Of a stretch of DNA of 64,000 nt, positions 9,989-19,477 are shown one piece after another. How positions within the stretch are numbered: position 1 is the stretch's first letter; each line of letters begins with the position of its first letter. A program made the position numbers and the translations under genes. Source of the stretch: Micromonospora sp. PLK6-60 (GTDB lineage: Bacteria > Actinomycetota > Actinomycetes > Mycobacteriales > Micromonosporaceae); contig NZ_JAIOAA010000001.1 in the NCBI RefSeq assembly GCF_019890675.1, positions 248,001-312,000 of the forward strand. Reading direction: 5' to 3'. The notes below the pieces were generated by a model. That model was given only the letters and a program-made list of their open reading frames with translations, searched no databases and had not been told where the DNA came from.

Positions 9989-10882
9989 ATGCCTGCACAC
10001 GATGTCACCGCCGGCGCGGCGGGTGAGTGGACCCTCGGCGACACGACCGTACGCCGGATCGGCTTCGGCGCGATGCGACTGACCGCGAAGCCCGACGGCT
10101 CCCCCAGTGACCGGGACACCGCGATCGGCGTGCTGCGCCGGGCGCGGGAGCTCGGGGTGAACCACGTCGACACGGCCGCCTTCTATTTCTCCGCGCTGCG
10201 CTCGGCCAACGAACTGATCAACCGCGCGTTCGCGCCGTACCCGGACGACCTGGTGGTGACCACGAAGGTGGGGCCGGGCCGGGACCCGTCCGGCGAGTGG
10301 TTGCCGCTGGCCCGGCCGGAGCAGTTGCGCGGGCAGGTGGAGGAGAACCTGCGCCAGCTCGGGCGCGACCACCTGGACGTGGTGAACCTGCGACAGGCCG
10401 GCCTGGACTCGATCGCGGAGCACTTCGGGGCCCTCGCGGAGCTGCGCGCGGCCGGACTGATCCGGCACCTCGGCCTGTCCAACGTCCGGCCCGAGCACCT
10501 GACGCAGGCCCTTCAGATCGCCCCGGTGGTCTGCGTGCAGAACCGGTACGGCCTGGACCAGCGCCGCTCCGCGCCGCTGCTGCGCCGCTGCGGCGAGCTG
10601 GGCATCGCCTTCGTGCCGTTCTTCGCCATCACCGGCGAGGGACGGGAGGGCGGCGGGGTCGCCGACGACGCCGCGGTGCGCGCGGTGGCGGACGCGCGCG
10701 GGGCGACGCCGGCCCAGGTGCGGCTGGCCTGGACCCTGCACCAGGGGCGGCACGTGCTGGCCATTCCCGGCACCGGCAACCCGGAGCACCTGGCGCAGAA
10801 CATCGCCGCGGGGGCGCTGCGCCTGTCGGAGGCGGACCTGGCCCGGCTGGACGAGGCGGAGGCTGGGCGCGCGGGAGCATGA
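9989..10882 (+). CDS. Aldo/keto reductase
   Basis: A 297-residue cytoplasmic NADPH-dependent oxidoreductase of the AKR superfamily. IGFGAMRLT opens the barrel, the catalytic set is recognisable as VDTAAFY (Asp and Tyr) followed by TTKVG (Lys) at about residue 90, GLSNVRPEHL lies near 160, and IPGTGNPEHLAQNI near the C-terminus contacts the cofactor. The usual catalytic His appears to be replaced: the expected H in the 'D..Q.H' segment reads DVVNLRQAG. This may tune activity. Substrate unknown. The gene is single, with a leaderless promoter, and converges on the antitoxin-like gene. Confidence 0.9.
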   Translation: MPAHDVTAGAAGEWTLGDTTVRRIGFGAMRLTAKPDGSPSDRDTAIGVLRRARELGVNHVDTAAFYFSALRSANELINRAFAPYPDDLVVTTKVGPGRDPSGEWLPLARPEQLRGQVEENLRQLGRDHLDVVNLRQAGLDSIAEHFGALAELRAAGLIRHLGLSNVRPEHLTQALQIAPVVCVQNRYGLDQRRSAPLLRRCGELGIAFVPFFAITGEGREGGGVADDAAVRAVADARGATPAQVRLAWTLHQGRHVLAIPGTGNPEHLAQNIAAGALRLSEADLARLDEAEAGRAGA

Positions 10883-10907
10883 GCCAGTCCTGCCGGGTGA
10901 TGTCGCG

Positions 10908-10923
10908 GCCCCGCCAGCGGGGC
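10908..10923. terminator. Short GC hairpin between convergent genes
   Basis: GCCCCGC, a 2-base loop and GCGGGGC form a 7-bp stem between the convergent reductase and antitoxin-like genes. The tiny loop makes it a modest candidate. Confidence 0.3.
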
Positions 10924-10961
10924 TGCGGGAAGGGTCGGTCGGCGGCGATCACGGGTGGCGG

Positions 10962-11411
10962 CTAGCCCGCCTCCGCCGGTCGGGCCGACCCGGGTGGCAG
11001 GTCCCGCAGCAGGTCGGCGTGGGCGGCGCGGAGCCGGTCCAGCGCCGGATCACCGCCGGGGCGGGACCGGCGGTCCAGCTCGGCCCAGGCCTCGGCCAGG
11101 GCCGCGGTGACCGCGCGCAGCTCGGCGGCGTGCCGGCGGGCGCTCTGCCGGTGGGCCTGGTCGAGGCGGCGGGCCCAGCCGGCGGTGACGGCGGCGACCC
11201 GGTCGGCGTCGGCGCGGGCCTGTGCGCCGGTGCGGGCGGCGCCGGCGGGGACGATCGCGGCGACCGGCCGGTGATCGCGGTCGCGGGTGAGCACGGTGAC
11301 CGTGTCGGTCAGCTCGGCGAGGGCGACGAGTTGGGTGAGCCGGGTGCGGGCCTCGCGCAGCGGCACGGAGCGAGGCTGGTCGGCGTGGTCGAGGGGGGCG
11401 GAGGCAACCAT
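10962..11411 (-). CDS. Phd/YefM-type antitoxin-like protein
   Basis: A 149-residue soluble protein. Residues ~15-60 (SVPLREARTRLTQLVALAELTDTVTVLTRDRDHRPVAAIVP) fit the Phd/YefM antitoxin fold, which binds DNA as a dimer. The remaining ~85 residues are a helical, Ala/Arg/Glu-rich extension that is longer than in simple antitoxins. No toxin gene of the usual RelE or Doc type is adjacent, so it is either an orphan antitoxin or a transcription factor using this fold. It is downstream of the M28 peptidase gene but separated from it by a strong terminator. Confidence 0.65.
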   Translation of the reverse strand: MVASAPLDHADQPRSVPLREARTRLTQLVALAELTDTVTVLTRDRDHRPVAAIVPAGAARTGAQARADADRVAAVTAGWARRLDQAHRQSARRHAAELRAVTAALAEAWAELDRRSRPGGDPALDRLRAAHADLLRDLPPGSARPAEAG

Positions 11412-11455
11412 GCCGTCATGCTGCCCGAGGGGTACGACAATCGATGCCCGACCGT

Positions 11456-11491
11456 CCGGAGGGGACGGACCGCGTGGCCCGTCCCCTCCGG
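11456..11491 (-). terminator. Strong hairpin terminator after the M28 peptidase gene
   Basis: A perfect 13-bp stem (CCGGAGGGGACGG with CCGTCCCCTCCGG) and 10-base loop sits 7 bases beyond the stop of the minus-strand peptidase gene. Confidence 0.7.
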
Positions 11492-11497
11492 CGCGGG

Positions 11498-13249
11498 TCA
11501 GCTCGCCTGCAGGGTCACGTCGTCGATGACGAAGCTGGTCTGCAGGGAGGCGTCCTCCACCCCGGTGAACTTCAGGGTGACGGTCTGGCCGGCGTACGCG
11601 GCGGCGTTGAACGTGCGCAGCTGGTAGCCGCTGGCCCGGTTGAGGTTCGAGTAGGTGGCCAGGGTGGTGGTGCCGAGCTGCACGGTGAGTTTGTCGTAGG
11701 CGGTGGTGCTGGTCGTCTCGGCGCTGTCGATGTGCAGGTAGAAGGCGAGGGTGTAGGTCGCGCAGCCGGCCGGGACGGTCAGCGACTGGGACAGCGTGTC
11801 GGTGCGGCTGGTGCCGTACCCGTTCAGCCAGGCCTTGTAGGAGCCGGTGCGGGCCGGCTGGCTGGCCGAGTTGGTGATGACGCCCGAGCTGGCGGTCCAC
11901 GGGGCGGTGCCGGACTCGAAGCTGCTGTTGCCGACGACCTGGCCGCCGGCGCAGCCGCCGGTGCCGGTGACGGTGAGGCTGTAGGTGGCGGTCCGGGTGA
12001 CCGAGCCGGTGCCGGTGACCGTGAGGGTGAAGGTGCCGGTGGTGGCCGTGGACGAGGCGCTGACGGTCATGGTGGAGGTGCCGCCGGAGGTCACCGACGA
12101 CGGGCTGAAGGAGACCGTCACGCCGCTGGGCGCGCCGCTGGCGGACAGGCTCACGGTCTGGGCGCTGCCGCTGGTGGTGGCGGTGCTGACCGTGGCGGTG
12201 GTGGCGGCGCCCCGGGCGACGCTGCCGGAGGTCGGGCTGACCGACACCGAGAAGTCGTTGGTGGGGGTGCCGGTGCCGACGGCGAGCTGCCAGATGGCGT
12301 ACGCGATGCCGTCCGCGCTGCGGTTGAGGATTGTGGTGTTGATGTTGCTGGTGGTGTCGCAGGCGCGGTGGTAGCAGCCGTCGTACGCCGCCCCGGCGGT
12401 GCCGCCCCACTTGCTGGCCTGGGCGGAGGTCTTGGTGTAGCTGGCGCCGGCGGCGTACCCGGAGGTGGGGATGCCGGCGTTGTTGAACGAGTAGTCGTCG
12501 GAGCGGCCGGCGCCCTCGGTGTTCTCCTCCGGCTGGAGCCCGAAGGAGTCCCAGTACGCCTTCAGCGGGGCCGCCGTGGTGGAGGTGATCCGGTTGATGA
12601 AGTAGCCGCCGTTGGGCGAGCCCACCATGTCGAAGTTGTAGTAGCCCTTGATGTAGCCGCGCTGGGTGGTCGACAGCGAGTTGACGTAGTGCTTCGAGCC
12701 CTGCAGGCCCTGCTCCTCGCCGTTCCACCAGGCGAACCGCACCCGCTTGGTCATGCTCGGGTTCTGGCTGGCCAGCACCAGCGCGTTCTCCAGCAGGCTG
12801 GCCGAGCCGGACCCGTTGTCGTTGATGCCCGGGCCGGCGGCGACGCCGTCGAGGTGGGCGCCGAACATCACCACCTGGTCGGCGGGGCCCTGCGGCCACT
12901 CGGCGATCAGGTTGCTGCCGGGGTAGGTGCAGGAGGTGCAGTTCTGCTCGGTCACCGTGTAGCCGGCGGCCTGGAGCTTGCCCTTCACGTACGCGACGGA
13001 GGCGGTGTAGCCGGCGGAGCCGGCCCGCCGGTTGCCGCCGTTGCTGGTGGCGATGCTGTTGAACTGGGTCAGGTGGGCCTGGACGTTGGTGATCGAGATG
13101 TCCGGGGCGGCCAGGGCGGCCAGCGGTGCGGCCGCGGTGACCGGTTTCGCCGCGATGGTCGCGGAGGCTTGCGGCGCGGCCAGCGTCACCGTGGTGGTGG
13201 CGGCGACGACGGCGAGCGTGACACCCGCGGTCAACGTTGTGCGTCTCAT
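11498..13249 (-). CDS. Secreted M28-family aminopeptidase with C-terminal accessory domains
   Basis: A 583-residue exported zinc peptidase similar to Streptomyces aminopeptidase S. A Sec signal peptide spans residues ~1-30. The M28 catalytic domain (about 50-345) shows [18 protein letters not shown] (zinc His and bridging Asp), [12 protein letters not shown] (general base and ligand Glu pair), a DMVG ligand and a late His in CYHRACDT. A Ser/Thr-rich Ig-like domain follows (about 350-440), then a C-terminal jelly-roll domain (about 445-583) beginning [14 protein letters not shown], of the kind that binds substrate or wall. It likely releases N-terminal amino acids from extracellular peptides. 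Start ATG has GGAG upstream. Confidence 0.92.
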   Translation of the reverse strand: MRRTTLTAGVTLAVVAATTTVTLAAPQASATIAAKPVTAAAPLAALAAPDISITNVQAHLTQFNSIATSNGGNRRAGSAGYTASVAYVKGKLQAAGYTVTEQNCTSCTYPGSNLIAEWPQGPADQVVMFGAHLDGVAAGPGINDNGSGSASLLENALVLASQNPSMTKRVRFAWWNGEEQGLQGSKHYVNSLSTTQRGYIKGYYNFDMVGSPNGGYFINRITSTTAAPLKAYWDSFGLQPEENTEGAGRSDDYSFNNAGIPTSGYAAGASYTKTSAQASKWGGTAGAAYDGCYHRACDTTSNINTTILNRSADGIAYAIWQLAVGTGTPTNDFSVSVSPTSGSVARGAATTATVSTATTSGSAQTVSLSASGAPSGVTVSFSPSSVTSGGTSTMTVSASSTATTGTFTLTVTGTGSVTRTATYSLTVTGTGGCAGGQVVGNSSFESGTAPWTASSGVITNSASQPARTGSYKAWLNGYGTSRTDTLSQSLTVPAGCATYTLAFYLHIDSAETTSTTAYDKLTVQLGTTTLATYSNLNRASGYQLRTFNAAAYAGQTVTLKFTGVEDASLQTSFVIDDVTLQAS

Positions 13250-13366
13250 GGGGCTCCTCGGTGCGGGGGTGGGTGTCCGGGTCCGACGATCCCGTTCCCG
13301 GGTGACGGGGCGGGTGGGGGTCGCCGCGGCTCGGGGGCGGCCACGGCGGTCGACCCGGGAAGCACA

Positions 13367-13395
13367 CACTGACATGCATCGATCTGCGGGGTCAA
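13367..13395 (-). promoter_or_regulatory. Possible promoter of the M28 peptidase gene
   Basis: On the minus strand, TTGACC (13390-13395) is followed after 17 bases by TCAGTG (13367-13372). The -35 is good and the -10 weak, giving a leader of about 110 bases. The rest of the 321-base gap at 13250-13570 shows no gene; it also has to hold the promoter of the divergent FUSC gene. Confidence 0.3.
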
Positions 13396-13570
13396 CAGTG
13401 GATTTTCCGGCCGCGCGCCGGCCACCACGGCAACCGGTAGACCCCGGCGGCCGCCACCGTCGTGACCGGTTAGGACCATCCCCCACCTGGGTAGATGTGC
13501 GGGCACGAACCGGTGCGGCACGGCACCCGGCGCGTCACCGGTCAACGACGAACCGACAAGGGAGCCAGGG

Positions 13571-14782
13571 GTGCCGAGGGTGCGGGAGTGGTGGCGGTCT
13601 GCGCGTGACCGGCTGCGGGGAAACTGGCGACCGATCGTGGAGGCGACGGTGGCGGCCACCGTCGCCTGGGTGCTCGCGGCCCGGGTGATCGGGCACCCCG
13701 ACCCGTTCTTCGCCCCGAGCGCCGCGCTGGTGGTGCTCGGTGAGGCCCGGGGGCAGCGGGTCCGGCAGACGGTGGAGATGGTGCTCGGGGTCGCCGCCGG
13801 GGTGCTCGTCGCCGAACTGGTGGTGCACGCGCTCGGGCCCGGCTACACCACCATCTTCCTCGTCCTGCTGGCCACCATCGGGCTGATGGTGGCGCTCGGG
13901 GCGAGCAGCACCCTCACCGTGCAGGCGGCCATCTCCGCGCTGTACCTGGTGGTGGTCGCCGCGCCCAAGGGCGACTTCATGCCGTTCCGGTTCGTCGACG
14001 CGCTGATCGGTGGCGCGGTCGCGCTGGCCGTGAGCCAGCTCGTGTCGGTCCGCGACCCGATCGCCCCGCTGGCCACCGAGGCCCGCCAGGCGTACGCCGA
14101 CCTGGCCGGCGTGGTCGACGACGTGGCGGCGGCGCTGGAGCGGTGCGACGAGACGGCCGCGCGGGCCGCGCTGGACCGCGCGCGGGAGGTCGACGGCTGC
14201 GTGGAACGGCTGCGGATCGCCGTGCGGGCCTGCGGCGAGGCGCTGCGGCTGCGGGTGCGCGGCCGCCGGCAGCTCGACCGGATCGACGAGGTCGAGACGA
14301 CCGCCCGGCAGCTCGACTACGCGGCCCGCAACATCCGGGTGCTGGCCCGCGCCGGCGCCACCCTGACCCGCCGGCACACCGCCACCCCGGCCGAGCTCAG
14401 CGCCGCCATCCGGGCGCTCGCCGACGCGGTCCGCGCCGCCGGCGAGGCGCTCGCCACCGACCTGGCCGGTGAGGCGGCGGCGGAGCGGCACGCCGGGCGG
14501 GCCGACGACGCGGCGCTGGAGGCGGTGCGGATCGGCGCGCGGCTGCTGGCGGCGCACCCACCGCTGCCGCTCGCCATGATCGTCGGGCAGATCCGGGCGA
14601 CCGCGATCGACCTGCTGCGCGGCACGCTGGGCGACGACGCGGCGGTGCTGGACCGGGTGGACGAGGCCCTCGGCCTGCCCAGCGCCGACCAGCCCACCCC
14701 GTTGCCGTGCCCGCCGGCCGACGAGCCGGACCGGGACGGCACCTGCCCTCAGCCCGCCGGGCAGCGGTCGGACAGCGCGTAG
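13571..14782 (+). CDS. FUSC-family membrane protein (aromatic acid exporter-like)
   Basis: A 403-residue protein. Residues ~20-165 hold about six hydrophobic helices with DPFFAPSAALVVLGEARGQRVRQTVEMVLGVAAGV, the core of the fusaric acid resistance (FUSC/ArAE) family; the C-terminal ~230 residues are a soluble helical domain rich in Arg and Ala. Family members export aromatic acids or have unknown transport roles. The GTG start at 13571 follows AAGGGAGC. The gene's 3' end overlaps the convergent RibD-like gene by 34 bases. Confidence 0.8.
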   Translation: MPRVREWWRSARDRLRGNWRPIVEATVAATVAWVLAARVIGHPDPFFAPSAALVVLGEARGQRVRQTVEMVLGVAAGVLVAELVVHALGPGYTTIFLVLLATIGLMVALGASSTLTVQAAISALYLVVVAAPKGDFMPFRFVDALIGGAVALAVSQLVSVRDPIAPLATEARQAYADLAGVVDDVAAALERCDETAARAALDRAREVDGCVERLRIAVRACGEALRLRVRGRRQLDRIDEVETTARQLDYAARNIRVLARAGATLTRRHTATPAELSAAIRALADAVRAAGEALATDLAGEAAAERHAGRADDAALEAVRIGARLLAAHPPLPLAMIVGQIRATAIDLLRGTLGDDAAVLDRVDEALGLPSADQPTPLPCPPADEPDRDGTCPQPAGQRSDSA

Positions 14783-15450
14783 CGCACCAGCACCACGTCG
14801 TCGATCTGGCGTACCTCGGCCACCCGGGCGCGGCGGCCCGGATGCCACGGGAACCGCCCGTCGCCGACGAACCGGGGCGCCCGGCCGTCGCCGACGAAGA
14901 ACGGCGCGAGCACCAGGTGCAGCTCGTCGGCGAGGCCGGCGGCGAGGAACTGGGCGTGCACCTGCGCGCCGCCCTCCACCATCAGCCGGCCCACCCCCCG
15001 GCCGGCCAGGTCGGCGAGCACCCGGGCGGGGTCGACCGGCTCACCGCCGTCGACCACCGTCGCCAGGTGCCCCAGGCGCTCCCGGGTCTTGTCCCACGCC
15101 GCGGAGCCGCAGTAGACGATCCGGTCGGCGTCGCCGACGGTGAAGAACCGGGCCGCCGGGTCCAGGTCGCCGCTGCCGGTCACGGTCACCTTGGTCGGCG
15201 ACGGCGGCAGCCCGCGCGCCACCCGCAGCTCCCGGTGCCGGGGCGAGCGGACCAGCAGCCGCGGGTCGTCCCGGCGGACGGTGGCGGCCCCGACCAGGAT
15301 CGCGTCGGCCTCCGCCCGGACCGCGTCCACCCGGTCGAGGTCGGAGTCGTTGGACAGCAACAGCCGCTCGTCGGTGGCGTCGTCGATGTAACCGTCGATC
15401 GACATGGCGCAGCTGAGCAGCACGTACGGGCGGCGGCCCACGGCGGACAC
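14749..15450 (-). CDS. RibD C-terminal-like reductase (pyrimidine reductase family)
   Basis: A 233-residue dihydrofolate reductase-fold protein with YVLLSCAMSIDGYIDD at the N-terminus, DAILVGAATVRRDDPRL near 50 and RLMVEGGAQVHAQFL near 150. These are the NADPH and substrate motifs of the riboflavin pyrimidine reductase. It lacks the deaminase domain of bifunctional RibD. In riboflavin synthesis the enzyme reduces the ribosyl side chain of the pyrimidine formed from GTP cyclohydrolase II product, and that cyclohydrolase gene lies 6 bases upstream in the same operon. It may make riboflavin or another GTP-derived compound in this cluster. Confidence 0.85.
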   Translation of the reverse strand: MSAVGRRPYVLLSCAMSIDGYIDDATDERLLLSNDSDLDRVDAVRAEADAILVGAATVRRDDPRLLVRSPRHRELRVARGLPPSPTKVTVTGSGDLDPAARFFTVGDADRIVYCGSAAWDKTRERLGHLATVVDGGEPVDPARVLADLAGRGVGRLMVEGGAQVHAQFLAAGLADELHLVLAPFFVGDGRAPRFVGDGRFPWHPGRRARVAEVRQIDDVVLVRYALSDRCPAG

Positions 15451-15456
15451 CGCCGC

Positions 15457-16107
15457 TCAGCCGACGGTGGGCAGGTCGGCCACGTGCGCCCCGCGGCTGG
15501 CCTTCGCGGCCAGGTAGCCGGCGTTGGCCGGGGACAGGAACACCCCGGTCGGCACCTGACCGGTGACCGTCACCCCGTACCGGCGCAGCTGCTCGGACTT
15601 GTCCGGGTTGTTGGTCAGCAGCGCCGCCCGGCGCACGTCCAGCGCGGCCAGCATCTGCGCGGCCACCGCGTAGTCCCGCTCGTCCTCCTGGTGCCCCAGG
15701 GCCACGTTGGCCTCGTAGGTGTCCAGACCGGCGTCCTGCAACGCGTACGCGTCGAGCTTCGGGTAGAGGCCGATGCCCCGCCCCTCCTGACGCAGGTAGA
15801 GCAGGAAACCGCCGGCGTCGGCGATCCGCTCCACCGCCTCCCGCAGCTGCGGCCCGCAGTCGCAGCGCTGGCTGCCGAAGACGTCGCCGGTCAGGCACTC
15901 GCTGTGCGGGCGGACCAGCGGCGGCTCGCCGGTCCCCTGCCGCCGCACCGCGGCCGCGAAGTCACCCAGGCCGACCGCGAGGTGCTCCCGGGCGTCGACC
16001 AGCCCGTCGAAGGTGAAGACCCGACCGGTGGTGGCGTACCCGTCGGGAAACCGCAGAGGCACCGAGACCTGGGTACGGATGGTGGCAAGGGGCAGCGTGT
16101 GGTCCAT
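15457..16107 (-). CDS. ribA: GTP cyclohydrolase II
   Basis: A 216-residue enzyme that opens the imidazole ring of GTP, releasing formate and pyrophosphate. The zinc site is [14 protein letters not shown] (three Cys, residues ~65-78), followed by [12 protein letters not shown] with the catalytic Arg and [18 protein letters not shown], which completes the GTP site. The protein is monofunctional: there is no dihydroxybutanone-phosphate synthase domain as in many bacterial RibBA fusions. The ATG at 16107 is preferred because residues before it are out of family and it has GGAGGA upstream. It sits sixth in the seven-gene minus-strand operon. A dedicated copy for a secondary pathway is possible. 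Confidence 0.93.
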   Translation of the reverse strand: MDHTLPLATIRTQVSVPLRFPDGYATTGRVFTFDGLVDAREHLAVGLGDFAAAVRRQGTGEPPLVRPHSECLTGDVFGSQRCDCGPQLREAVERIADAGGFLLYLRQEGRGIGLYPKLDAYALQDAGLDTYEANVALGHQEDERDYAVAAQMLAALDVRRAALLTNNPDKSEQLRRYGVTVTGQVPTGVFLSPANAGYLAAKASRGAHVADLPTVG

Positions 16108-16165
16108 GTGTCTCCTCCGTGCGGCGCCGGTGGCGGGGTCACCCGGCGCAAGGTCACATACCCAC

Positions 16166-17161
16166 TCAACCACCGTTTCGCGCCTGTTGCCCGCCCCGCC
16201 CGCGACGGGGCCGCCAGCGGGTGGCCAGCACCACGGCGCCGGGCAGGCTCGCCACCAGCACCAGCGCCCCGTACACGGTGGCGGTGGCCACACCCTGGGC
16301 GGCGCTGAGGCCGGCGGCGCCGAACGCCCACGCCGCCACCCCCTCGCGCGGCCCGAACCCGCCGACGTTCGCCGGCACCGCCATGGCCAGCAGCGCCAGC
16401 AGGGTCAGCGGCAGCAGCTCGGCCAGCGGCGCGGTGGCCCCGGCGGTGCGCGCCGCCACCAGGAAGGTGACCAGATGCCCGCCGACCGCCACCGCGGAGG
16501 CCAGCACCACCCCGGCCCAGGTGCGCCGGGCGAGCACCCCGGCGCGCAGGTCGGCGGCGGCCACCCGCAGCGGCCGCAGCCAGCGGGCCGGGGCGCGCGA
16601 CGGCGCCGCCCGGGCCAGCAGCACCGCGCCGAGCAGGACCACGGCCAGCAGCCCCAACACCACCGGCAGCAGCGGCCGCACCGGCGACGGGAAGGCCAGC
16701 AACACCGCCGCGGCCAGCGCCACCTGCACCACCTGCCCCGCAGTGCGCTCCCACACCACGGCCCGGACGCCCCGGCCGACGTCGCCCGCGTCGCGCCCGC
16801 TGCGCACCGCCCGGTGCACGTCCCCGAGCACCCCGCCGGGCAGGGTGGCGTTCAGGAACACCGCCCGGTAGCACTGCGCCACCGCCCCGACCAGCGGCAG
16901 CGGCACGCCGAGGCCGCCCGCGACCAGTCGCCACCGCCAGGCGCAGCAGACGGTGGTCAGCGCGCCGATGCCGAGCGCCGCGGCGACCGCCGGGGCGTCG
17001 ATCAGGCGCAGGCCGTGCAGGAACGGGCCGACGCCCACCCCCCACAGCAGCCCGGCGAGCAGCACCAGCCCGGCGAGCGGGCGGACCGCGACGCGCAGGG
17101 CCCGCCCGATCCCGGGCCGCGCCGTGGTGGCGGGCACGAGCGCGGCGCACGTCGCTTCCAA
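16166..17161 (-). CDS. Lysylphosphatidylglycerol synthase-like transmembrane (UPF0104) protein
   Basis: About 331 residues with roughly eight membrane helices and the family motifs [15 protein letters not shown] near residue 100, [11 protein letters not shown] near 125 and [18 protein letters not shown] near 270. This is the flippase-like membrane domain found without the aminoacyltransferase domain in many glycolipid loci. The start is uncertain: TTG at 17161 has a strong GGGGGAGG 5 bases upstream, while GTG at 17137 is an alternative. It lies between a methyltransferase and the cyclohydrolase gene and may move a lipid-linked product across the membrane; this is inference. Confidence 0.78.
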   Translation of the reverse strand: MEATCAALVPATTARPGIGRALRVAVRPLAGLVLLAGLLWGVGVGPFLHGLRLIDAPAVAAALGIGALTTVCCAWRWRLVAGGLGVPLPLVGAVAQCYRAVFLNATLPGGVLGDVHRAVRSGRDAGDVGRGVRAVVWERTAGQVVQVALAAAVLLAFPSPVRPLLPVVLGLLAVVLLGAVLLARAAPSRAPARWLRPLRVAAADLRAGVLARRTWAGVVLASAVAVGGHLVTFLVAARTAGATAPLAELLPLTLLALLAMAVPANVGGFGPREGVAAWAFGAAGLSAAQGVATATVYGALVLVASLPGAVVLATRWRPRRGRGGQQARNGG

Positions 17162-17220
17162 CAGGTCCTCCCCCAGCCGTACCGTCTCACCTACCGGTAC
17201 GGGCCGGGACGCCGCCCGGT

Positions 17221-18042
17221 TCAGCCCAGGCCGACAAGAAGATCGTCGTGGCCCAGCTCCACCCGCAGCCGGCCGGCCGCGATTTGGTCCAGCCGCCGCC
17301 GGGCGTACGCCCGCGCGGGCCCGGCCAGCTCGGGCCGCTGCTCGCCGGCGGCGGCCAGCCAGCCGGTGAGCCAGGCGGTGATCAGTTCGCCGTCGTCCGG
17401 GCCCAGCCGCCACGGGCTGGGTCGGCGGCGCACGTCGACGCCCCGCCGGTCGAAGGCCGCCACGGCGGCGTCCACCGCGTCCGGGCCGAGCAGCCGGCGC
17501 CCGTCGACGGTGCGCCGCTGGTGGTCGTTGAACGCGGCGGCGAGCTCGGCGTCCAGCGGTTCCGCCGGGGTGAACGCCACCCGGCCGGTCACCGAGACCA
17601 TCAGCAGCGTGGGGCAGCCGGCGCCGACGCACGCGTCGACCATCCGGTCCAGCTCCTCGGCGGTGAGCATGTCCAGCAGCGCGGAGGCGGTGATCAGGCC
17701 GGCGCCGGCCAGGTCGGCGGCGGTGAGCCGGGTCAGGTCGGCGCGTCGGGTGCGCACCTGGACCGGCGCGCCGTCGTCCGCGCGCAGCTCACCGGTGCCG
17801 GCGGCCCGGGCCAGCAGGGCGGCGTCCCGGTCGTACAGGGTCCACCGTTGCGCCCCGGGCAGCTGTGGAGCCAGCCAGCGCACCACCGACCCGACGCCGC
17901 AGCCCAGGTCGTGCACCGCCAGCGGGCCGGCGGCGGGCCGGTCCCGCAGCAGCGCCACGAACTCCGGTGCCCGGGCGGCCGCATCGGCGGCCTCCCGCAA
18001 CCGCAGCCACGCCGCGAACTCGGCGGGATCGTCGTCGGTCAT
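17221..18042 (-). CDS. SAM-dependent class I methyltransferase
   Basis: A 273-residue cytoplasmic protein with the SAM motif VHDLGCGVGSVVRWL near residue 45, an acidic ribose-binding residue in TLYDRDAALL near 70, and the post-I region GLITASALLDMLTAEEL near 120. No lipid or protein substrate domain is attached. Its start overlaps the stop of the upstream glycosyltransferase (ATGA), so the two products are made together. Within the locus it would methylate a sugar, pterin-like or lipid intermediate; the acceptor cannot be inferred from the sequence alone. Confidence 0.85.
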   Translation of the reverse strand: MTDDDPAEFAAWLRLREAADAAARAPEFVALLRDRPAAGPLAVHDLGCGVGSVVRWLAPQLPGAQRWTLYDRDAALLARAAGTGELRADDGAPVQVRTRRADLTRLTAADLAGAGLITASALLDMLTAEELDRMVDACVGAGCPTLLMVSVTGRVAFTPAEPLDAELAAAFNDHQRRTVDGRRLLGPDAVDAAVAAFDRRGVDVRRRPSPWRLGPDDGELITAWLTGWLAAAGEQRPELAGPARAYARRRLDQIAAGRLRVELGHDDLLVGLG

Positions 18043-19079
18043 GCCGGTGCCACCTCCGTCAGGGCGTCCGCCAGGGACGCCGTGGTGACCGTCCAGTCGG
18101 TCAGGGTGCCGCGCCGGCCGCGCGCGGCGGCCCGCAGCGAGCGGCGCAGTGCGGCGTCGCCCAGCCAGTCGCGCAGCGCCCCGGCCAGCGCCGCCGGGTC
18201 CGCCGGAGGCACCAGCAGGCCCGGTCGCCGCCCGTCCGGGGCGTGGCCCACCGCCTCCGGCACACCGCCGACCGCGCTGGTCAGCACCGGCACGCCGCGG
18301 GCCAGGGCCTCGGTGAGGACCATCCCGTACGTCTCGGCGTGCGACGGCAGCACCAGCAGGTCGGCGGCGGCGTACGCGGCGGCGAGCCGCTCGCCGACCA
18401 GCGGGCCGGCCAGCCGCACCCGGTCGGCCAGTCCCGCCCCGGCCAGGCGCACGCGCAGCCGGTCGACGAACTCCGGCGCCCGGGTCAGCGCCCCCACCCA
18501 GGTGCACCGCCAGTCCAGCCCGGCCAGCTCGGCCAGCGCCTCGACCAGCACGTCGTGCCCCTTGTGCGGGGTGACCGCGGCGACGCAGAGCAGTTCCGTC
18601 CCGGCCGGCGAGCCGGGCGCCACCGCCGCCGGGTCGACCCCCGGGCGGGCCACCCGCACCCGGTCACCGCCCAGCCCGTACGCCTCGACGAGCCGGCGCC
18701 GGGTCCACTCGCTGGTGGCGACCACCACGGTGGCCGCCGCCAGGACCCGGGCCTCGGCCTCGTCGTCGCGCGGCAGGTGCACCAGCACCACCAGCCGCAG
18801 CCGGCCGGCGTGCGGGGTGAGCTGCGCCGGCGACACCGAGGCGAGCAGGCCGTCGAGCAGCACGGTCGCCCCGTCGGGCAGCGCGGCCAGCACCCCGGCC
18901 AGCGCCGCCCGGTCGGCGGGCGAGGGCCGGGGCCAGTCGCCGGGCACCGGGTGCTCCCGCACCGACCAGCCAGCCGCCGCCAGCCCCGCGCAGACCCGCC
19001 GGTCGTACGTGTTGCCGCCGCTGGGCATGGCCGGATCGTCCACCCCGGCCGGCAGCACGACGTGTACCCCCCGCGTCAT
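18039..19079 (-). CDS. Family 4-type glycosyltransferase (GT-B fold)
   Basis: A 346-residue cytoplasmic enzyme. The N-terminal half binds an acceptor; the C-terminal half shows the nucleotide-sugar motifs [18 protein letters not shown] near residue 188, [31 protein letters not shown] near 268 (with the E-x7-E pair) and a LLVPP segment near 309. GSGG-type loops at the N-terminus ([11 protein letters not shown]) bind the donor phosphate. It overlaps the PTPS-like gene upstream and the methyltransferase downstream by 4 bases each. It suggests that the product of this locus is glycosylated. Confidence 0.88.
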   Translation of the reverse strand: MTRGVHVVLPAGVDDPAMPSGGNTYDRRVCAGLAAAGWSVREHPVPGDWPRPSPADRAALAGVLAALPDGATVLLDGLLASVSPAQLTPHAGRLRLVVLVHLPRDDEAEARVLAAATVVVATSEWTRRRLVEAYGLGGDRVRVARPGVDPAAVAPGSPAGTELLCVAAVTPHKGHDVLVEALAELAGLDWRCTWVGALTRAPEFVDRLRVRLAGAGLADRVRLAGPLVGERLAAAYAAADLLVLPSHAETYGMVLTEALARGVPVLTSAVGGVPEAVGHAPDGRRPGLLVPPADPAALAGALRDWLGDAALRRSLRAAARGRRGTLTDWTVTTASLADALTEVAPA

Positions 19080-19474
19080 AGGGTCCGGTCGTAGCTGGCC
19101 CAGGCGACGTGCGACTCGTGCAGGGTGACGGTGATGCCGGTCAGCCCCTGCGCCCCCGGGCCCAGGTCACCCGCGTCGATCCGGTCGGCGAGCCGGTCGG
19201 CGATGACCCGGGACAGCACCTCGGTGGTGGTGTTCACCCCGGCGAACGCCGGTTCCTCGTCGAGGTTGCGGTAGGTGAGCTCGCCCAGCACCGCCTTGAG
19301 CTGGTCGGTGGCCAGGCCGATGTCGACCACGATGCCGTTCTCGTCGAGGTCCGGCCGGCGGAACGTGGCGTCGACGACGAAGGTCGCCCCGTGCAGTCGC
19401 TGGGCCGGGCCGAACACCTCGCCTTGGAAACTGTGGGCGATCATGATGTGGTCACGCACCGTCACGCTGAACAA
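19076..19474 (-). CDS. 6-pyruvoyl-tetrahydropterin synthase-like protein with altered active site
   Basis: A 132-residue T-fold protein recognisable as PTPS/QueD-like from overall layout ([63 protein letters not shown]). The active-site pattern is not the standard one. QueD enzymes use C-xxx-HGH for catalysis and zinc; here the segment is AQRLHGA, so the Cys and the second zinc His are missing. The catalytic His of the LDH motif reads LDE. The protein probably does not do standard PTPS or QueD chemistry. It sits 3 bases after the MDR dehydrogenase gene and overlaps the glycosyltransferase. Confidence 0.82.
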   Translation of the reverse strand: MFSVTVRDHIMIAHSFQGEVFGPAQRLHGATFVVDATFRRPDLDENGIVVDIGLATDQLKAVLGELTYRNLDEEPAFAGVNTTTEVLSRVIADRLADRIDAGDLGPGAQGLTGITVTLHESHVAWASYDRTL

Positions 19475-19477
19475 GGA

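Noticed and set aside
16108-16165. Possible FMN riboswitch before the GTP cyclohydrolase II gene
   Set aside because: The gap is 58 bases inside an operon, too short for the RFN element, and no conserved loops are visible.
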